Shown here piece by piece: positions 14,359 to 21,754 of a stretch of 32,676 nt of DNA (positions within the stretch are counted from its first letter, which is position 1; the number at the start of each line of letters is the position of its first letter). The position numbers and the translations under genes are program-made. A model generated the notes under the pieces. The model saw only the letters and a program-made list of their open reading frames with translations. It was not told where the DNA came from and did no database searches. This DNA is from Polyangia bacterium. GTDB taxonomy: Bacteria; Myxococcota_A; Polyangia; Polyangiales; Polyangiaceae. The stretch is from assembly GCA_030426145.1 (NCBI GenBank), contig JAUHZF010000059.1, forward strand, positions 1-32,676, written 5' to 3'.

Positions 14359-15318
14359 CTATTGCACGGTGAAGTCGATGGTCACCGGCTTGCCCCCGCG
14401 CTCGATGCTCAGATGCAGCTCATCCGCGGTCTGGAGGCGTCCGTAGGCCTCGAGCGCCTTCTGCGGGTTCGTGAGCGGGAAGCCGTTGATGCCCTTCAGC
14501 ACGTCGCCCGACTTCAAGCCGATGAGGTCGAACAAGGTGCCCTTCCGCACCCGCATGCGCAAACCGATGAGCTCCCCCCCGCGCCGGAAGGGCCGGACCC
14601 GACTCCCGCGCATCAGCGAGGCTTGGTCCTGCATGAAGGCATCGAGGGCCGACCGCTCGATGCGGTACTCGGTGTCGCTCACCTTCTCGATCTTCTTGCG
14701 AAGCGCGGCGGGTACCCGCGACCGGCCTCGACGTCGGCGGGAACGCCGGCGACGAACCCGACGCCGGGGTCGACGCTTGCGAACGATCTTCTCCCCGAGC
14801 TCCATCTGGCAGCTCTTGCCCTTCTCTTCGAACCAGAGCCGTTCGGCGTCGATGCGGAAGAGACGCTGGTCGTCGACCACGTCTCCGAGCTCGACCATCT
14901 TGCGGTCGCCCCCGCGTTCGCGGATGGCCGCGAAGCCGTACCCCTTGGGGCCATCGACGATGAGGTTGACCTGTGCGAAGTCGCACTTCGGTCGGGTCGT
15001 GGCCACGACGGGGGTCTGCTCCTCGGGCTCTTCCGGTGGCGCTTCGACGGGGCGGTCGTCGTGCTTCGGCCCGTCGCCGAGCAGCGACCCGGTCTCGGCA
15101 TCGAAGGGGTTGCGCGCGAGCACGGGCTTTCCGCTGACGGGCTCCGTCGACGGCCTTCGGATCCTACGCGCGCGCACGGGCAAGCGCTCCGCAGGCGGCT
15201 GAAGCTCGGCGCCGACGAGGTGAGAGAGCCCGCGCGCCTGGAAGTAGGCGATGGCGATCACGAGAAGACCCACGACGAGGGGCCAGCCGCGCTCGATGAG
15301 GTTGGCGATGGTTCGCAT
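14359..15318 (-). CDS. gspC: Type II secretion system protein GspC with Arg-rich insert
   Basis: A 319-residue inner-membrane GspC-like protein. A short cytoplasmic start and membrane helix (12-28) are followed by a Pro-rich linker with RNPFDAETG (69-77), a homology-region domain (about 110-180, NLIVDGPKGYGFAAI and VELGDVVDDQRLFRID), then an unusual arginine tract (181-202), and a C-terminal PDZ domain (about 235-318, GELIGLRMRVRKG and DLIGLKSGDVLKGINGF). GspC links the inner-membrane platform to the secretin. ATG 15318 is preferred over GTG 15363 because it precedes the membrane helix by a normal distance, though neither has a strong ribosome site. No other gsp gene is in the window. The sensor kinase starts 45 bases downstream and could be read through from here. 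Confidence 0.82.
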   Translation of the reverse strand: MRTIANLIERGWPLVVGLLVIAIAYFQARGLSHLVGAELQPPAERLPVRARRIRRPSTEPVSGKPVLARNPFDAETGSLLGDGPKHDDRPVEAPPEEPEEQTPVVATTRPKCDFAQVNLIVDGPKGYGFAAIRERGGDRKMVELGDVVDDQRLFRIDAERLWFEEKGKSCQMELGEKIVRKRRPRRRVRRRRSRRRRGRSRVPAALRKKIEKVSDTEYRIERSALDAFMQDQASLMRGSRVRPFRRGGELIGLRMRVRKGTLFDLIGLKSGDVLKGINGFPLTNPQKALEAYGRLQTADELHLSIERGGKPVTIDFTVQ

Positions 15319-15361
15319 GTTCGGTGACCAATCGAGCGCAGCGTGCGTGACGATGTGCCCC

Positions 15362-15382
15362 ACCGTGGCGTTCTGCCACGGT
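15362..15382. terminator. Perfect hairpin between small wHTH-like gene and gspC
   Basis: ACCGTGGC and GCCACGGT form an 8-base perfect stem with a 5-base loop, 13 bases beyond the stop of the gene at 15396. No U-run follows, so intrinsic termination is uncertain; it could also be an operator upstream of gspC. Confidence 0.45.
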
Positions 15383-15395
15383 CAGGAAGGTCGTC

Positions 15396-15668
15396 TCAGG
15401 CGACGGGCTCGAGGGCGAAGTGCCAGGTTGCTTCCTTCGACTTCGGCTTCGCGCGGCGCGCGTTCGAGGCGCCACGCGCGTAGATGAAGCCCTGCTTCTC
15501 CAGGTCCTTCACGAGGGCCCGCGCGACCCTGGGTGAACAGTCGTAGAAGCGCATCACCACCTCTACGATGCGCTTCTTTCCTTCTTGGTAGCCTTTCGGT
15601 CGGCGCTCTCGAAAGCACACGCGGAGGTTTCGCGCGAGCGTCTTCAGGCCGATGGTTTTGCCCGACAT
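15396..15668 (-). CDS. Small basic protein, possible winged-helix DNA-binding
   Basis: A 90-residue basic protein starting at ATG 15668, fixed by an excellent AAAGGAGAT 4 bases upstream. The centre is helical (KKRIVEVVMRFYDCSPRVARALVKDLEKQGFIY), ending in the Leu-Glu-Lys-x-Gly-Phe-Ile pattern common before the wing of winged-helix proteins, followed by a Lys/Arg-rich loop and a beta-like WHFALEP. No named family was recognised. It is divergent from the helical-bundle gene at 15765, and a 14-base palindrome lies between them, so it may regulate itself and its neighbour. Confidence 0.65.
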   Translation of the reverse strand: MSGKTIGLKTLARNLRVCFRERRPKGYQEGKKRIVEVVMRFYDCSPRVARALVKDLEKQGFIYARGASNARRAKPKSKEATWHFALEPVA

Positions 15669-15705
15669 CTGATCTCCTTTCTTCGCTCCGTCGTGCAACG
15701 CGCAT

Positions 15706-15719
15706 TCCACGCACGTGGA
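15706..15719. promoter_or_regulatory. 14-base palindrome in divergent region
   Basis: TCCACGCACGTGGA has 6-base arms around CA and lies midway between the divergent starts at 15668 and 15765. It is a candidate operator, possibly for the small basic protein encoded at 15396-15668. Confidence 0.4.
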
Positions 15720-15764
15720 GCTCGTGCGCGCGCGGGCACGACGCGTGCATTCAGAGGCGAGCAC

Positions 15765-16193
15765 ATGAACGCCCACCCCAACGACACCATCGAGAAGCTC
15801 AACCACCTCATCTCCCATCATCGCGTCACGCTCGAAGTCTGCGACGCCGCCGCCATGCGGTTGCCCGACCTGGACGAACGCGCCGAAGTCCGCCGCATGG
15901 TCGACGACCACTTGCGACACGTCGATGAGCTGAGCCGATGCGTCGAGTCACTGGGCGGCAAGCCCGCCGTGCACAAAGCGGACATGCCGGTCGACAGGGC
16001 CGAGGTCAGGCAGCGGCGTGAGACCGACCGCGTGCTCCTCGCCATCCTCGCCGACGAGGAGCAGATGGCGCAGGTCTATGGGGAGGTGGATATCTCCCCC
16101 AAGGCGGAGGACAAAGTCAGCGGCCCCTTGTCACGCGCCGTCACATCGATCGAGCGCCATCGCAGCTGGCTGCGCGACCGCCTTCAGAACTGA
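15765..16193 (+). CDS. Helical-bundle protein, DUF2383/ferritin-like
   Basis: A 142-residue, almost entirely helical protein without signal peptide. The ATG at 15765 follows GAGG by about 7 bases. Helices such as NDTIEKLNHLISHHRVTLEVC, EVRRMVDDHLRHVDELSRCVESLGG and RETDRVLLAILADEEQMAQVYGEV place Glu and His with spacing similar to ferritin-like DUF2383 stress proteins, in which the bundle may bind metal. This is a resemblance by eye, not a confirmed family match. The gene converges on the lipoprotein at 16202 with only 8 bases between stop codons. It may be a stress or storage protein. Confidence 0.6.
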   Translation: MNAHPNDTIEKLNHLISHHRVTLEVCDAAAMRLPDLDERAEVRRMVDDHLRHVDELSRCVESLGGKPAVHKADMPVDRAEVRQRRETDRVLLAILADEEQMAQVYGEVDISPKAEDKVSGPLSRAVTSIERHRSWLRDRLQN

Positions 16194-16201
16194 GCACCGC
16201 A

Positions 16202-17140
16202 TCAGCGGTTGTCACACACGATGGCGTCGACCTTACCTTCGACCGCCACCTCGTAGTCGAAGAGGGTGGTCTTGCCGCTGAGCTCGACCACCTGTCGCTC
16301 TCCGGTCTTGGCCCCCATCTTCGCCTCCACGCCGATCTCACCGCTGGTGTTGAGATTGTTCTGAATCGCGTCACCGCGCAGGAACGCGTGGCCGCCGCCC
16401 TTGGTGCGAAGGCCGAGGCTGAACCCGATCTCACCCGCCGCATTGAACGAGCAGTCCTGCGGCGCGGTGGTGAGGTCGAGCACCTGGCGGTCCTTCTCGA
16501 GCGTGAGCTTGGCCCCCGCCACCTCGAAGGGCTGACCAGCCACGGTCAGCTTCAGATCCGGCTGCGGATTCGCGGCCGGCACCTTGCGCTTGGGCGGTTT
16601 GACCCCGCAGCCCTTGGCCAGCACGTCGCCCGCGAGACGGAGCTTCTTCGGCGCCTTCTTGTGTTGCAGCTCGACCTCGAGACTCGCTGAAAGCCCCTTG
16701 GTCGCGTCGGCGGTGGCCACGTTGATGGCGCCCGGCTGCTTGCGGTCATCCCACAGCGTCTCGTCGCCGAAGCCGTAGCCTTTGGCCCGCGCGATGACCC
16801 ACTTGCGCTTGCCATCGGGCATGAGCTTGTGGGCCAGGGTGAGGGCCACGAGGCGCCCTTCGCCACCTGCCTGCGGACCCGGTGCGACGTCGTCACAAGC
16901 GAGGGGGCGGTTCGACATCAGCAGGGTGAGGGCGCTCGTTCCCGTCGAGACGACGTAGGCGTTGTCGAGCTGCACGACTTGCTCGCCCCACTTCGCTTCG
17001 AGGGCCGGTTCGGGTTCGCTGGTGGCCGTCGCCGATGCCGTCGCCGTCGTCGCAGCCGGAGTGGCTTGCTTCGCCTCGTTGCCGCATCCCGGTCCGGCGA
17101 ACGCGATGAGCGCCGCGAGCAGGCTGAGCTTCCGGTACAT
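16202..17140 (-). CDS. Putative lipoprotein, 312 residues, unknown function
   Basis: The signal peptide is MYRKLSLLAALIAFAGPGC with lipobox-like Cys19 (GPGC is unusual at the -3 to -1 positions), followed by an Ala/Thr linker (about 25-45). The mature protein has two beta-rich halves. The first (50-165) includes WGEQVVQLDNAYVV and VIARAKGYGFGDETLWDD. The second (about 195-312) includes DLKLTVAGQPFEVAGAKL and ends CDNR. Cysteines at about 82, 184, 242 and 309 could form disulfides. No domain was recognised. It is 42 bases downstream of another small lipoprotein gene on the same strand, so the two may be co-transcribed. Confidence 0.75.
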   Translation of the reverse strand: MYRKLSLLAALIAFAGPGCGNEAKQATPAATTATASATATSEPEPALEAKWGEQVVQLDNAYVVSTGTSALTLLMSNRPLACDDVAPGPQAGGEGRLVALTLAHKLMPDGKRKWVIARAKGYGFGDETLWDDRKQPGAINVATADATKGLSASLEVELQHKKAPKKLRLAGDVLAKGCGVKPPKRKVPAANPQPDLKLTVAGQPFEVAGAKLTLEKDRQVLDLTTAPQDCSFNAAGEIGFSLGLRTKGGGHAFLRGDAIQNNLNTSGEIGVEAKMGAKTGERQVVELSGKTTLFDYEVAVEGKVDAIVCDNR

Positions 17141-17182
17141 GACGAGGAGCTACCACGACGAAGCCCCTGCCACACGACGGGT

Positions 17183-17626
17183 TCAATCCAACCGGAGGAT
17201 TCGGAAGCGCGCGCGCCGTACGTGGGCCTCTTCCAGCCGCATGCAGAGACCGATGCGCGGGAAGTGCACCCACTCGGGTGGCGCCAATGCCGACGGACTC
17301 CACTCCATGGCCGAGGGCGTGAGGGTTCCGTCGTCCATCACGCCCTGCAACTTCAGCTGTGCGATCTCGTCGAAACCGCCGTCCATGTAGTCGTCGTGCA
17401 TCGTGCCGCCGTAGGTCACGGCGAGGCCATGGGCGCGCACGGTCTCGCCCGTGGCGGCGGTGAATTCTTCGCCTGGGCCACGGCACGCTGCGGGCGCGGC
17501 GGGCGCCGTGCTCGATGGCGACGGTGCGGCCGCGCTCGGCGCGTCCGTCGCGGCCGGGCCGCACCCCAATGCAACGAAGCTGGCGATCGCGCCCAGCCAT
17601 GCACCTCGCGTCGTCGCCATTGTCAT
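17183..17626 (-). CDS. Small putative lipoprotein, 147 residues
   Basis: ATG 17626 follows GGGA; in-frame codons further upstream belong to the opposite-strand EF-Tu remnant. Residues 1-21 are a signal peptide ending SFVALGC. An Ala/Pro/Ser linker (about 23-45) precedes a compact domain with MHDDYMDGGFDEIAQLKLQGV, a Trp-Ser-Pro segment and RIGLCMRLEEAHVRRARFRILRLD at the C-terminus. The two cysteines of the mature domain, one near residue 48 and one near 129, might pair. No family was recognised. Confidence 0.7.
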   Translation of the reverse strand: MTMATTRGAWLGAIASFVALGCGPAATDAPSAAAPSPSSTAPAAPAACRGPGEEFTAATGETVRAHGLAVTYGGTMHDDYMDGGFDEIAQLKLQGVMDDGTLTPSAMEWSPSALAPPEWVHFPRIGLCMRLEEAHVRRARFRILRLD

Positions 17627-17654
17627 TCCCGGGAGCCGGCCTTCGAGAACTCGC

Positions 17655-18452
17655 ATGTCTCGGACATCATGGTCCTTGATACGGGCGGGCCGCGAGGAGC
17701 TTCCCTCACGGCGGTCGTGGCGTACGACGAAGGCCTTGCCCCTCACCGACGTGCCCGTCGTCATCGGCTCCGCGTTGAAGGCCCTCGAGGCCGCACGCGC
17801 GGGGACCTTCGACGGGTCGGCGGTGGCGCCCATCGTCGAGCTGGTCGAGACCATGGACCGTTTCCGCGAGCCCGAGCGCGACCTGCGCGGCCCCTTCATG
17901 ATGCCCATCGAGGGCGTCATCACGGTGCCGGGTCGGGGAACCGTCGTCACCGGTCGCATCCGCCGGGGAACCCTCGAGAAGGGCGCCCGGGTGGAGGTGG
18001 TCGGCCGCAGGGACGCCACGGCGCGAGAGCTCGTGGTCACCGACATGGAGTCCTTCCGTCAGGCCATTCCTCAGGCGGTGGCGGGCCAGAACGTGGGCCT
18101 GCTCCTGCGTGGTGTGGCGAAGGATGAAGTCGAGCGTGGCCAGGTGCTCGTCGCGCCGGGAAGCGTGAAGCCTCACGCCGGCGGTGAAGCCGAGCTCTAC
18201 CTCCTCACCAAGGAGGAGGGCGGGCGTCACACCCCCTTCTACGATGGCTACATGCCGCAGTTCTTCTTCGGCGGAAGCCACGTGACGGGGACCCTGTCGC
18301 TGCCGGACTGCAACATGGCCATGCCCGGCGATCGGGTGAGGGTCGCCTTCAGCCTCGCGCGTGCGCTCGGCGTCGAGCCCGGCATGCGCTTCTCGTTGCG
18401 GGAGGCGGGCCGCACCATCGGCGCCGGGGTGATCACCTCCGTCGCTGACTGA
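17655..18452 (+). pseudogene. EF-Tu remnant: domains 2 and 3 without the GTPase domain
   Basis: From about 17745 the frame matches the C-terminal two thirds of elongation factor Tu: VPVVIGSALKALE (end of the G domain), PFMMPIEGVITVPGRGTVVTGRI (domain 2), and EGGRHTPFYDGYMPQFFF plus VTGTLSLP, MAMPGDRV and EAGRTIGAGVIT (domain 3). The GKT, DCPG and NKxD motifs are absent; their position is taken by the 5' region of the divergent lipoprotein gene. Between 17670 and 17745 the match degrades and seems to change frame, as if decayed. An in-frame ATG at 17655 has no good ribosome site. The 640 bases of domains 2-3 have no stop and remain well conserved, so an expressed tRNA-binding fragment is possible, but it cannot be a GTPase. 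Confidence 0.75.
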
Positions 18453-18535
18453 AACCACAACCAGAGGGGAGTCTCGGGCGCGACAGCTCGGGGCTCCCCG
18501 CCATCGCGGGCTCGACAGCCCTGGTGCCATCGCTA
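18453..18535. other. Convergent spacer with imperfect GC hairpin
   Basis: After the EF-Tu remnant, GGGGAG (18466-18471) and CTCCCC (18494-18499) can form the base of an imperfect GC-rich hairpin. No T-run follows. Nothing else is recognised before the tandem repeats. Confidence 0.3.
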
Positions 18536-18612
18536 GTTCGAGGTTCGAGGTTCGAGGTTCGAGGTTCGAGGTTCGAGGTTCGAGGTTCGAGGTTCGAGGT
18601 TCGAGGTTCGAG
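18536..18612. repeat. Tandem heptamer tract, 11 copies of GTTCGAG
   Basis: Eleven uninterrupted 7-base units fill part of the gap between two convergent genes. GTTCTCG AGCC CGAGAAC (18613-18630) then forms a 7-base hairpin linking to the hexamer tract. A shorter tract of the same heptamer is found at 25829. Confidence 0.97.
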
Positions 18613-18624
18613 GTTCTCGAGCCC

Positions 18625-18670
18625 GAGAACGAGAACGAGAACGAGAACGAGAACGAGAACGAGAACGAGA
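18625..18670. repeat. Tandem hexamer tract, 7 copies of GAGAAC
   Basis: Seven perfect 6-base units (18625-18666) plus GAGA run right up to the urocanase stop codon at 18672. The first unit is the 3' arm of the hairpin at 18613-18630. Confidence 0.96.
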
Positions 18671-18671
18671 A

Positions 18672-20687
18672 TTACCCCTTCAGGGCATCGTCGATGATCT
18701 TGCTATCGGCGAGCTCCGGCAACGTAATCGCGATGTCGGCATGGGCCGCCATGGCTTGTTTGGCCGCGTAGATGGCGCCGTCGTTGCGGGCCCAGGCGCG
18801 GCGGGCGAGGCCATTGCTGACATCCCAATCGAGCATGTTCGCAGCCCGTCGCGACGCCTCGGCGCACCCATCCAGCACGAGACCGAAGCCACCATTGATG
18901 ACCTCGCCCCACCCTACACCGCCACCATTGTGGAGTGAGACCCAGGTCGCGCCCCGAAAGGCGTCGCCTACGAAGTTCTGCACGGCCATGTCCGCGCACT
19001 TCTGGCTGCCATCATAGATGTTGGCCGTCTCACGGTAGGGGGAGTCGGTCCCGGATACGTCGTGGTGGTCGCGGCCCAGCACCACGGGGCCGGTGACCTT
19101 GCCTGACGCAATGGCTTGGTTGAAGGCTTCCGCGATGCGCATGCGACCCGCCCGGTCGGCGTAGAGAATGCGCGCCTGCGAGCCCACCACCATCTGGTTG
19201 TCCTGCGCCTGCCGAATCCAGCGCAGGTTGTCGAGCACCTGCTGGCGCGTCTCGGGCTCTGCCTCCTCGGCCATCGCGCTCAACACCTCCCCCGCGATGG
19301 CGTCGGTGGTCACCAGGTCGTCGGGCTTGCCCGACGTGCAGACCCAGCGGAAGGGACCGAACCCGTAGTCGAAGCACATGGGGCCCATGATGTCTTCGAC
19401 GTACGACGGATAGGTGAATCGCCCGTCTTCTTTCAACGCTCCCTCGGCCCCGGCCCGGGAGGCCTCGAGCAGGAACGCGTTGCCGTAGTCCCAGAACGAC
19501 ATGCCCCCGTCGGTCATGCGCCGCACGGCCGCGAAGTGGCGGCGCAACGAAGACTGTACCGCCTCGGCGAAGCCCTTCTCGTCGTCGACCATCATCTTGC
19601 GTGCCGCCTCGACGCTGTGGCCCGCGGGGTAGTAGCCGCCGGTGTAGGGCACGTGGAGAGAGGTCTGGTCGCTGCCGAGCTCGATGGGAACGCCGGCCGC
19701 GTCCAACCGCTCCCAGAGGTCGACGATGTTGCCGAGGTAGCCCACCGACCGCGGCGTCTTCTCTTTGCGCAGCGTCTCGATGCGCTTCAGGAGCTTGTCG
19801 AGGTCGGTCTCGACCTCCTGCAGCCAACCCTGGGCATGCCGCTTTCGAAGCGCGATCTCGTCGACCTCGGCGATGACACCCACGGCTCCGGCGATGACGG
19901 CCGCCTTCGCCTGCGCGCCGCTCATGCCTCCAAGCCCCGAGGTGACGTAGACCTTGCCGCGCAGATCCTCTTCCGCGGAGAGGCCGAGGTACTTCCGACC
20001 CGCATTGAGCAAGGTGATCGTCGTGCCGTGCACGATGCCCTGGGGGCCGATGTACATGAAGCTCCCCGCCGTCATCTGCCCGTAGGAGGTGACGCCGAGG
20101 GCAGCCATGCGGTCGTAGTCCTCACGGCTCGAGTAGTTGGGGATGACCATGCCGTTGGTCACCACCACGCGGGGCGCATCCGGCGATGACGGGAACAAGC
20201 CGAGGGGATGACCGGAGTACATCACCAGCGTTTGCCGGTCGCTCATGTGCGACAGGTACTGCATGGTGAGCAGGTACTGCGCCCAGTTCTGGAACACGGT
20301 GCCGTTCCCGCCGTAGGTGATGAGCTCGTAGGGGTGCTGCGCCACCGCCGGGTCCAGGTTGTTCTGGATCATGAGCATGATGGCCGCAGCTTGGCGGCAC
20401 TTGGCGGGATAGGCCTCGATGGGCCGCGCGTGCATGGGGTAGTGCGGGCGCAGACGCCGCATGTAGATCCGGCCGTCTTCTTCGAGCTCGCGCGCGAGCT
20501 CGGGCGCCATGGCGCCGTGCCAGGCCGATGGGAGGTAGCGAAGGGCATTCTCGAGCGCGAGGCGCTTGCCGCGCGCGTCGAGCACGTCGGGTCGCCGCGG
20601 GGCGCGGCTCACGCTCGGGTCCTCCGGGGGAGGCTCGGGCAGCTCGGCGGGGATCCCAGCAGCGATGGCGCGCGACACTTCGTCCAT
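18672..20687 (-). CDS. hutU: Urocanate hydratase, long (animal UROC1-like) form
   Basis: A 671-residue urocanase, which converts urocanate to imidazolone propionate in histidine breakdown using tightly bound NAD+. Start ATG 20687 is chosen because the in-frame sequence upstream belongs to another gene's reverse frame. Signatures: YGGNGTVFQNW (125-135), YSGHPLGLFP (157-166), TNGMVIPNYSSRED (177-190), YGQMTAGSFMYIG (202-214), and TSGLGGMSGAQAKAAVIAG (249-267), where the GLGGMSGAQ form is typical of the animal-type branch and not of the shorter 550-residue bacterial HutU. Near the C-terminus SLHNGGGVGWGEVINGGFG is present. No hutH, hutI or hutG is in the window. Upstream by 40 bases is the kinase-like gene, possibly in the same transcript. 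Confidence 0.95.
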   Translation of the reverse strand: MDEVSRAIAAGIPAELPEPPPEDPSVSRAPRRPDVLDARGKRLALENALRYLPSAWHGAMAPELARELEEDGRIYMRRLRPHYPMHARPIEAYPAKCRQAAAIMLMIQNNLDPAVAQHPYELITYGGNGTVFQNWAQYLLTMQYLSHMSDRQTLVMYSGHPLGLFPSSPDAPRVVVTNGMVIPNYSSREDYDRMAALGVTSYGQMTAGSFMYIGPQGIVHGTTITLLNAGRKYLGLSAEEDLRGKVYVTSGLGGMSGAQAKAAVIAGAVGVIAEVDEIALRKRHAQGWLQEVETDLDKLLKRIETLRKEKTPRSVGYLGNIVDLWERLDAAGVPIELGSDQTSLHVPYTGGYYPAGHSVEAARKMMVDDEKGFAEAVQSSLRRHFAAVRRMTDGGMSFWDYGNAFLLEASRAGAEGALKEDGRFTYPSYVEDIMGPMCFDYGFGPFRWVCTSGKPDDLVTTDAIAGEVLSAMAEEAEPETRQQVLDNLRWIRQAQDNQMVVGSQARILYADRAGRMRIAEAFNQAIASGKVTGPVVLGRDHHDVSGTDSPYRETANIYDGSQKCADMAVQNFVGDAFRGATWVSLHNGGGVGWGEVINGGFGLVLDGCAEASRRAANMLDWDVSNGLARRAWARNDGAIYAAKQAMAAHADIAITLPELADSKIIDDALKG

Positions 20688-20727
20688 GGTCGGGACTATG
20701 GCGACAGCCCGCCCACCTGCCAAGGGC

Positions 20728-21750
20728 TCAAGTGTCGGGGAGCATGTCGAGCGACGTCGCGACGATCTCACCCATGGTGCGGCACGTGCGGAAGGCGTCG
20801 CTTCGGTAGTAGACCGAGAGCTCGCGCGCGAGATGCTCGACGTGCTCGGCCGGCGCGAGCGTCGCACGCGCCATCACCGTGAGCAGCTCCTGCAACCTCG
20901 CGTCTTCGGCTTTGGCGCGCGAGGCGATGAGGGTCAGCTCCTCCTGTTGGTACTGCTCGTAGGTCTTGGCCGTCATCATCTTCATGCCCACGAAGACGAT
21001 GCGGTTGTTCTCTTTGAAGTACTGCGGCCGATAGACCCGCATGCGCCCCTCGTAGGACTGCTGGTCGAAGTCGATGGCGCGGATGCGGTAGTGGGTCTCG
21101 TCGAAGTCGGGCGTGATGTCGACCACCCAGTTCCCGGAGTGCATGTCGCCGAGGAGCCGCACGAAGGCCCGTTCGTTGAACTTGACGAACTCCTTCGCGA
21201 GCCTGATCTCGTTGACGTGCTCGGCGTCGAGCCACGTGGCCAAGAAGGCGTCGCCCGGGATCCCCGCGATGTGCTCCTCGACGACCGTGTCACCGTCGAC
21301 GAGGAACTCGATCCGGTTCGGTGACAACAAGTGCTCGAGCTCCAGCCCGTAGATGCGCGAGGCGTCGGCGCGCTTGATGTAGAAGTAGTCGAAGTTCTCG
21401 TTGATGCGATTGAGGATGCGCACCCGGACCGGAAGGGTGTTGCCCCAAGTGCACACGTCGATGCGGTCGGTGACGAGATGCTTCATGAGGGAGACCCGCC
21501 CATGAACCTTGAGCGTCGCGTAGACGCGCACGAGGGCCTCCCCGAGCTCCTCGCGCTCCTCGGGGGGAAAGATGAGGGTCTTCCAGAGCGTGTCGCGGCC
21601 CTTCTTGTCGTAGAGCGTGATGGCGTCGGAGTAGCGGTTGAAGGAGTCGAACCGCACGGGGAGGGTCGCGAGTCGGCCGTGCCGTTGCAGGTAGCCACGC
21701 AGTTCTCGCTGGACCGGAAAGACGCGCTTCTTCTTGCTGATCAGGCCCAT
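20728..21750 (-). CDS. Kinase-fold-like protein of unrecognised family
   Basis: A 340-residue soluble protein. Its centre has a layout like aminoglycoside-phosphotransferase/HipA-type kinases: Lys126 in FYIKRAD (ATP-binding-type lysine), Glu residues at 138-140 in LELEH, VVEEHIAG (156-163) at a hinge-like position, GDMHSGNWVV (201-210) in place of the catalytic HGDLHPGN loop, and IRAIDFDQQ (223-231) in place of the metal-binding IDFD. A helical C-terminal part (about 255-340) follows. No glycine-rich loop is clear. The family was not recognised, so kinase activity is an inference from motif order. It begins 4 bases after the stop of the lipoprotein at 21755, so the two are probably co-translated. 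Confidence 0.7.
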   Translation of the reverse strand: MGLISKKKRVFPVQRELRGYLQRHGRLATLPVRFDSFNRYSDAITLYDKKGRDTLWKTLIFPPEEREELGEALVRVYATLKVHGRVSLMKHLVTDRIDVCTWGNTLPVRVRILNRINENFDYFYIKRADASRIYGLELEHLLSPNRIEFLVDGDTVVEEHIAGIPGDAFLATWLDAEHVNEIRLAKEFVKFNERAFVRLLGDMHSGNWVVDITPDFDETHYRIRAIDFDQQSYEGRMRVYRPQYFKENNRIVFVGMKMMTAKTYEQYQQEELTLIASRAKAEDARLQELLTVMARATLAPAEHVEHLARELSVYYRSDAFRTCRTMGEIVATSLDMLPDT

Positions 21751-21754
21751 GTCG

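Noticed and set aside
18536..18670. CRISPR array
   Set aside because: Units are 6-7 bases with no spacers, and no cas genes are present; it is a simple tandem repeat.
19116..20189. A 357-codon plus-strand frame inside urocanase
   Set aside because: It is antisense to conserved urocanase motifs and has no recognisable features, as is common in GC-rich DNA.
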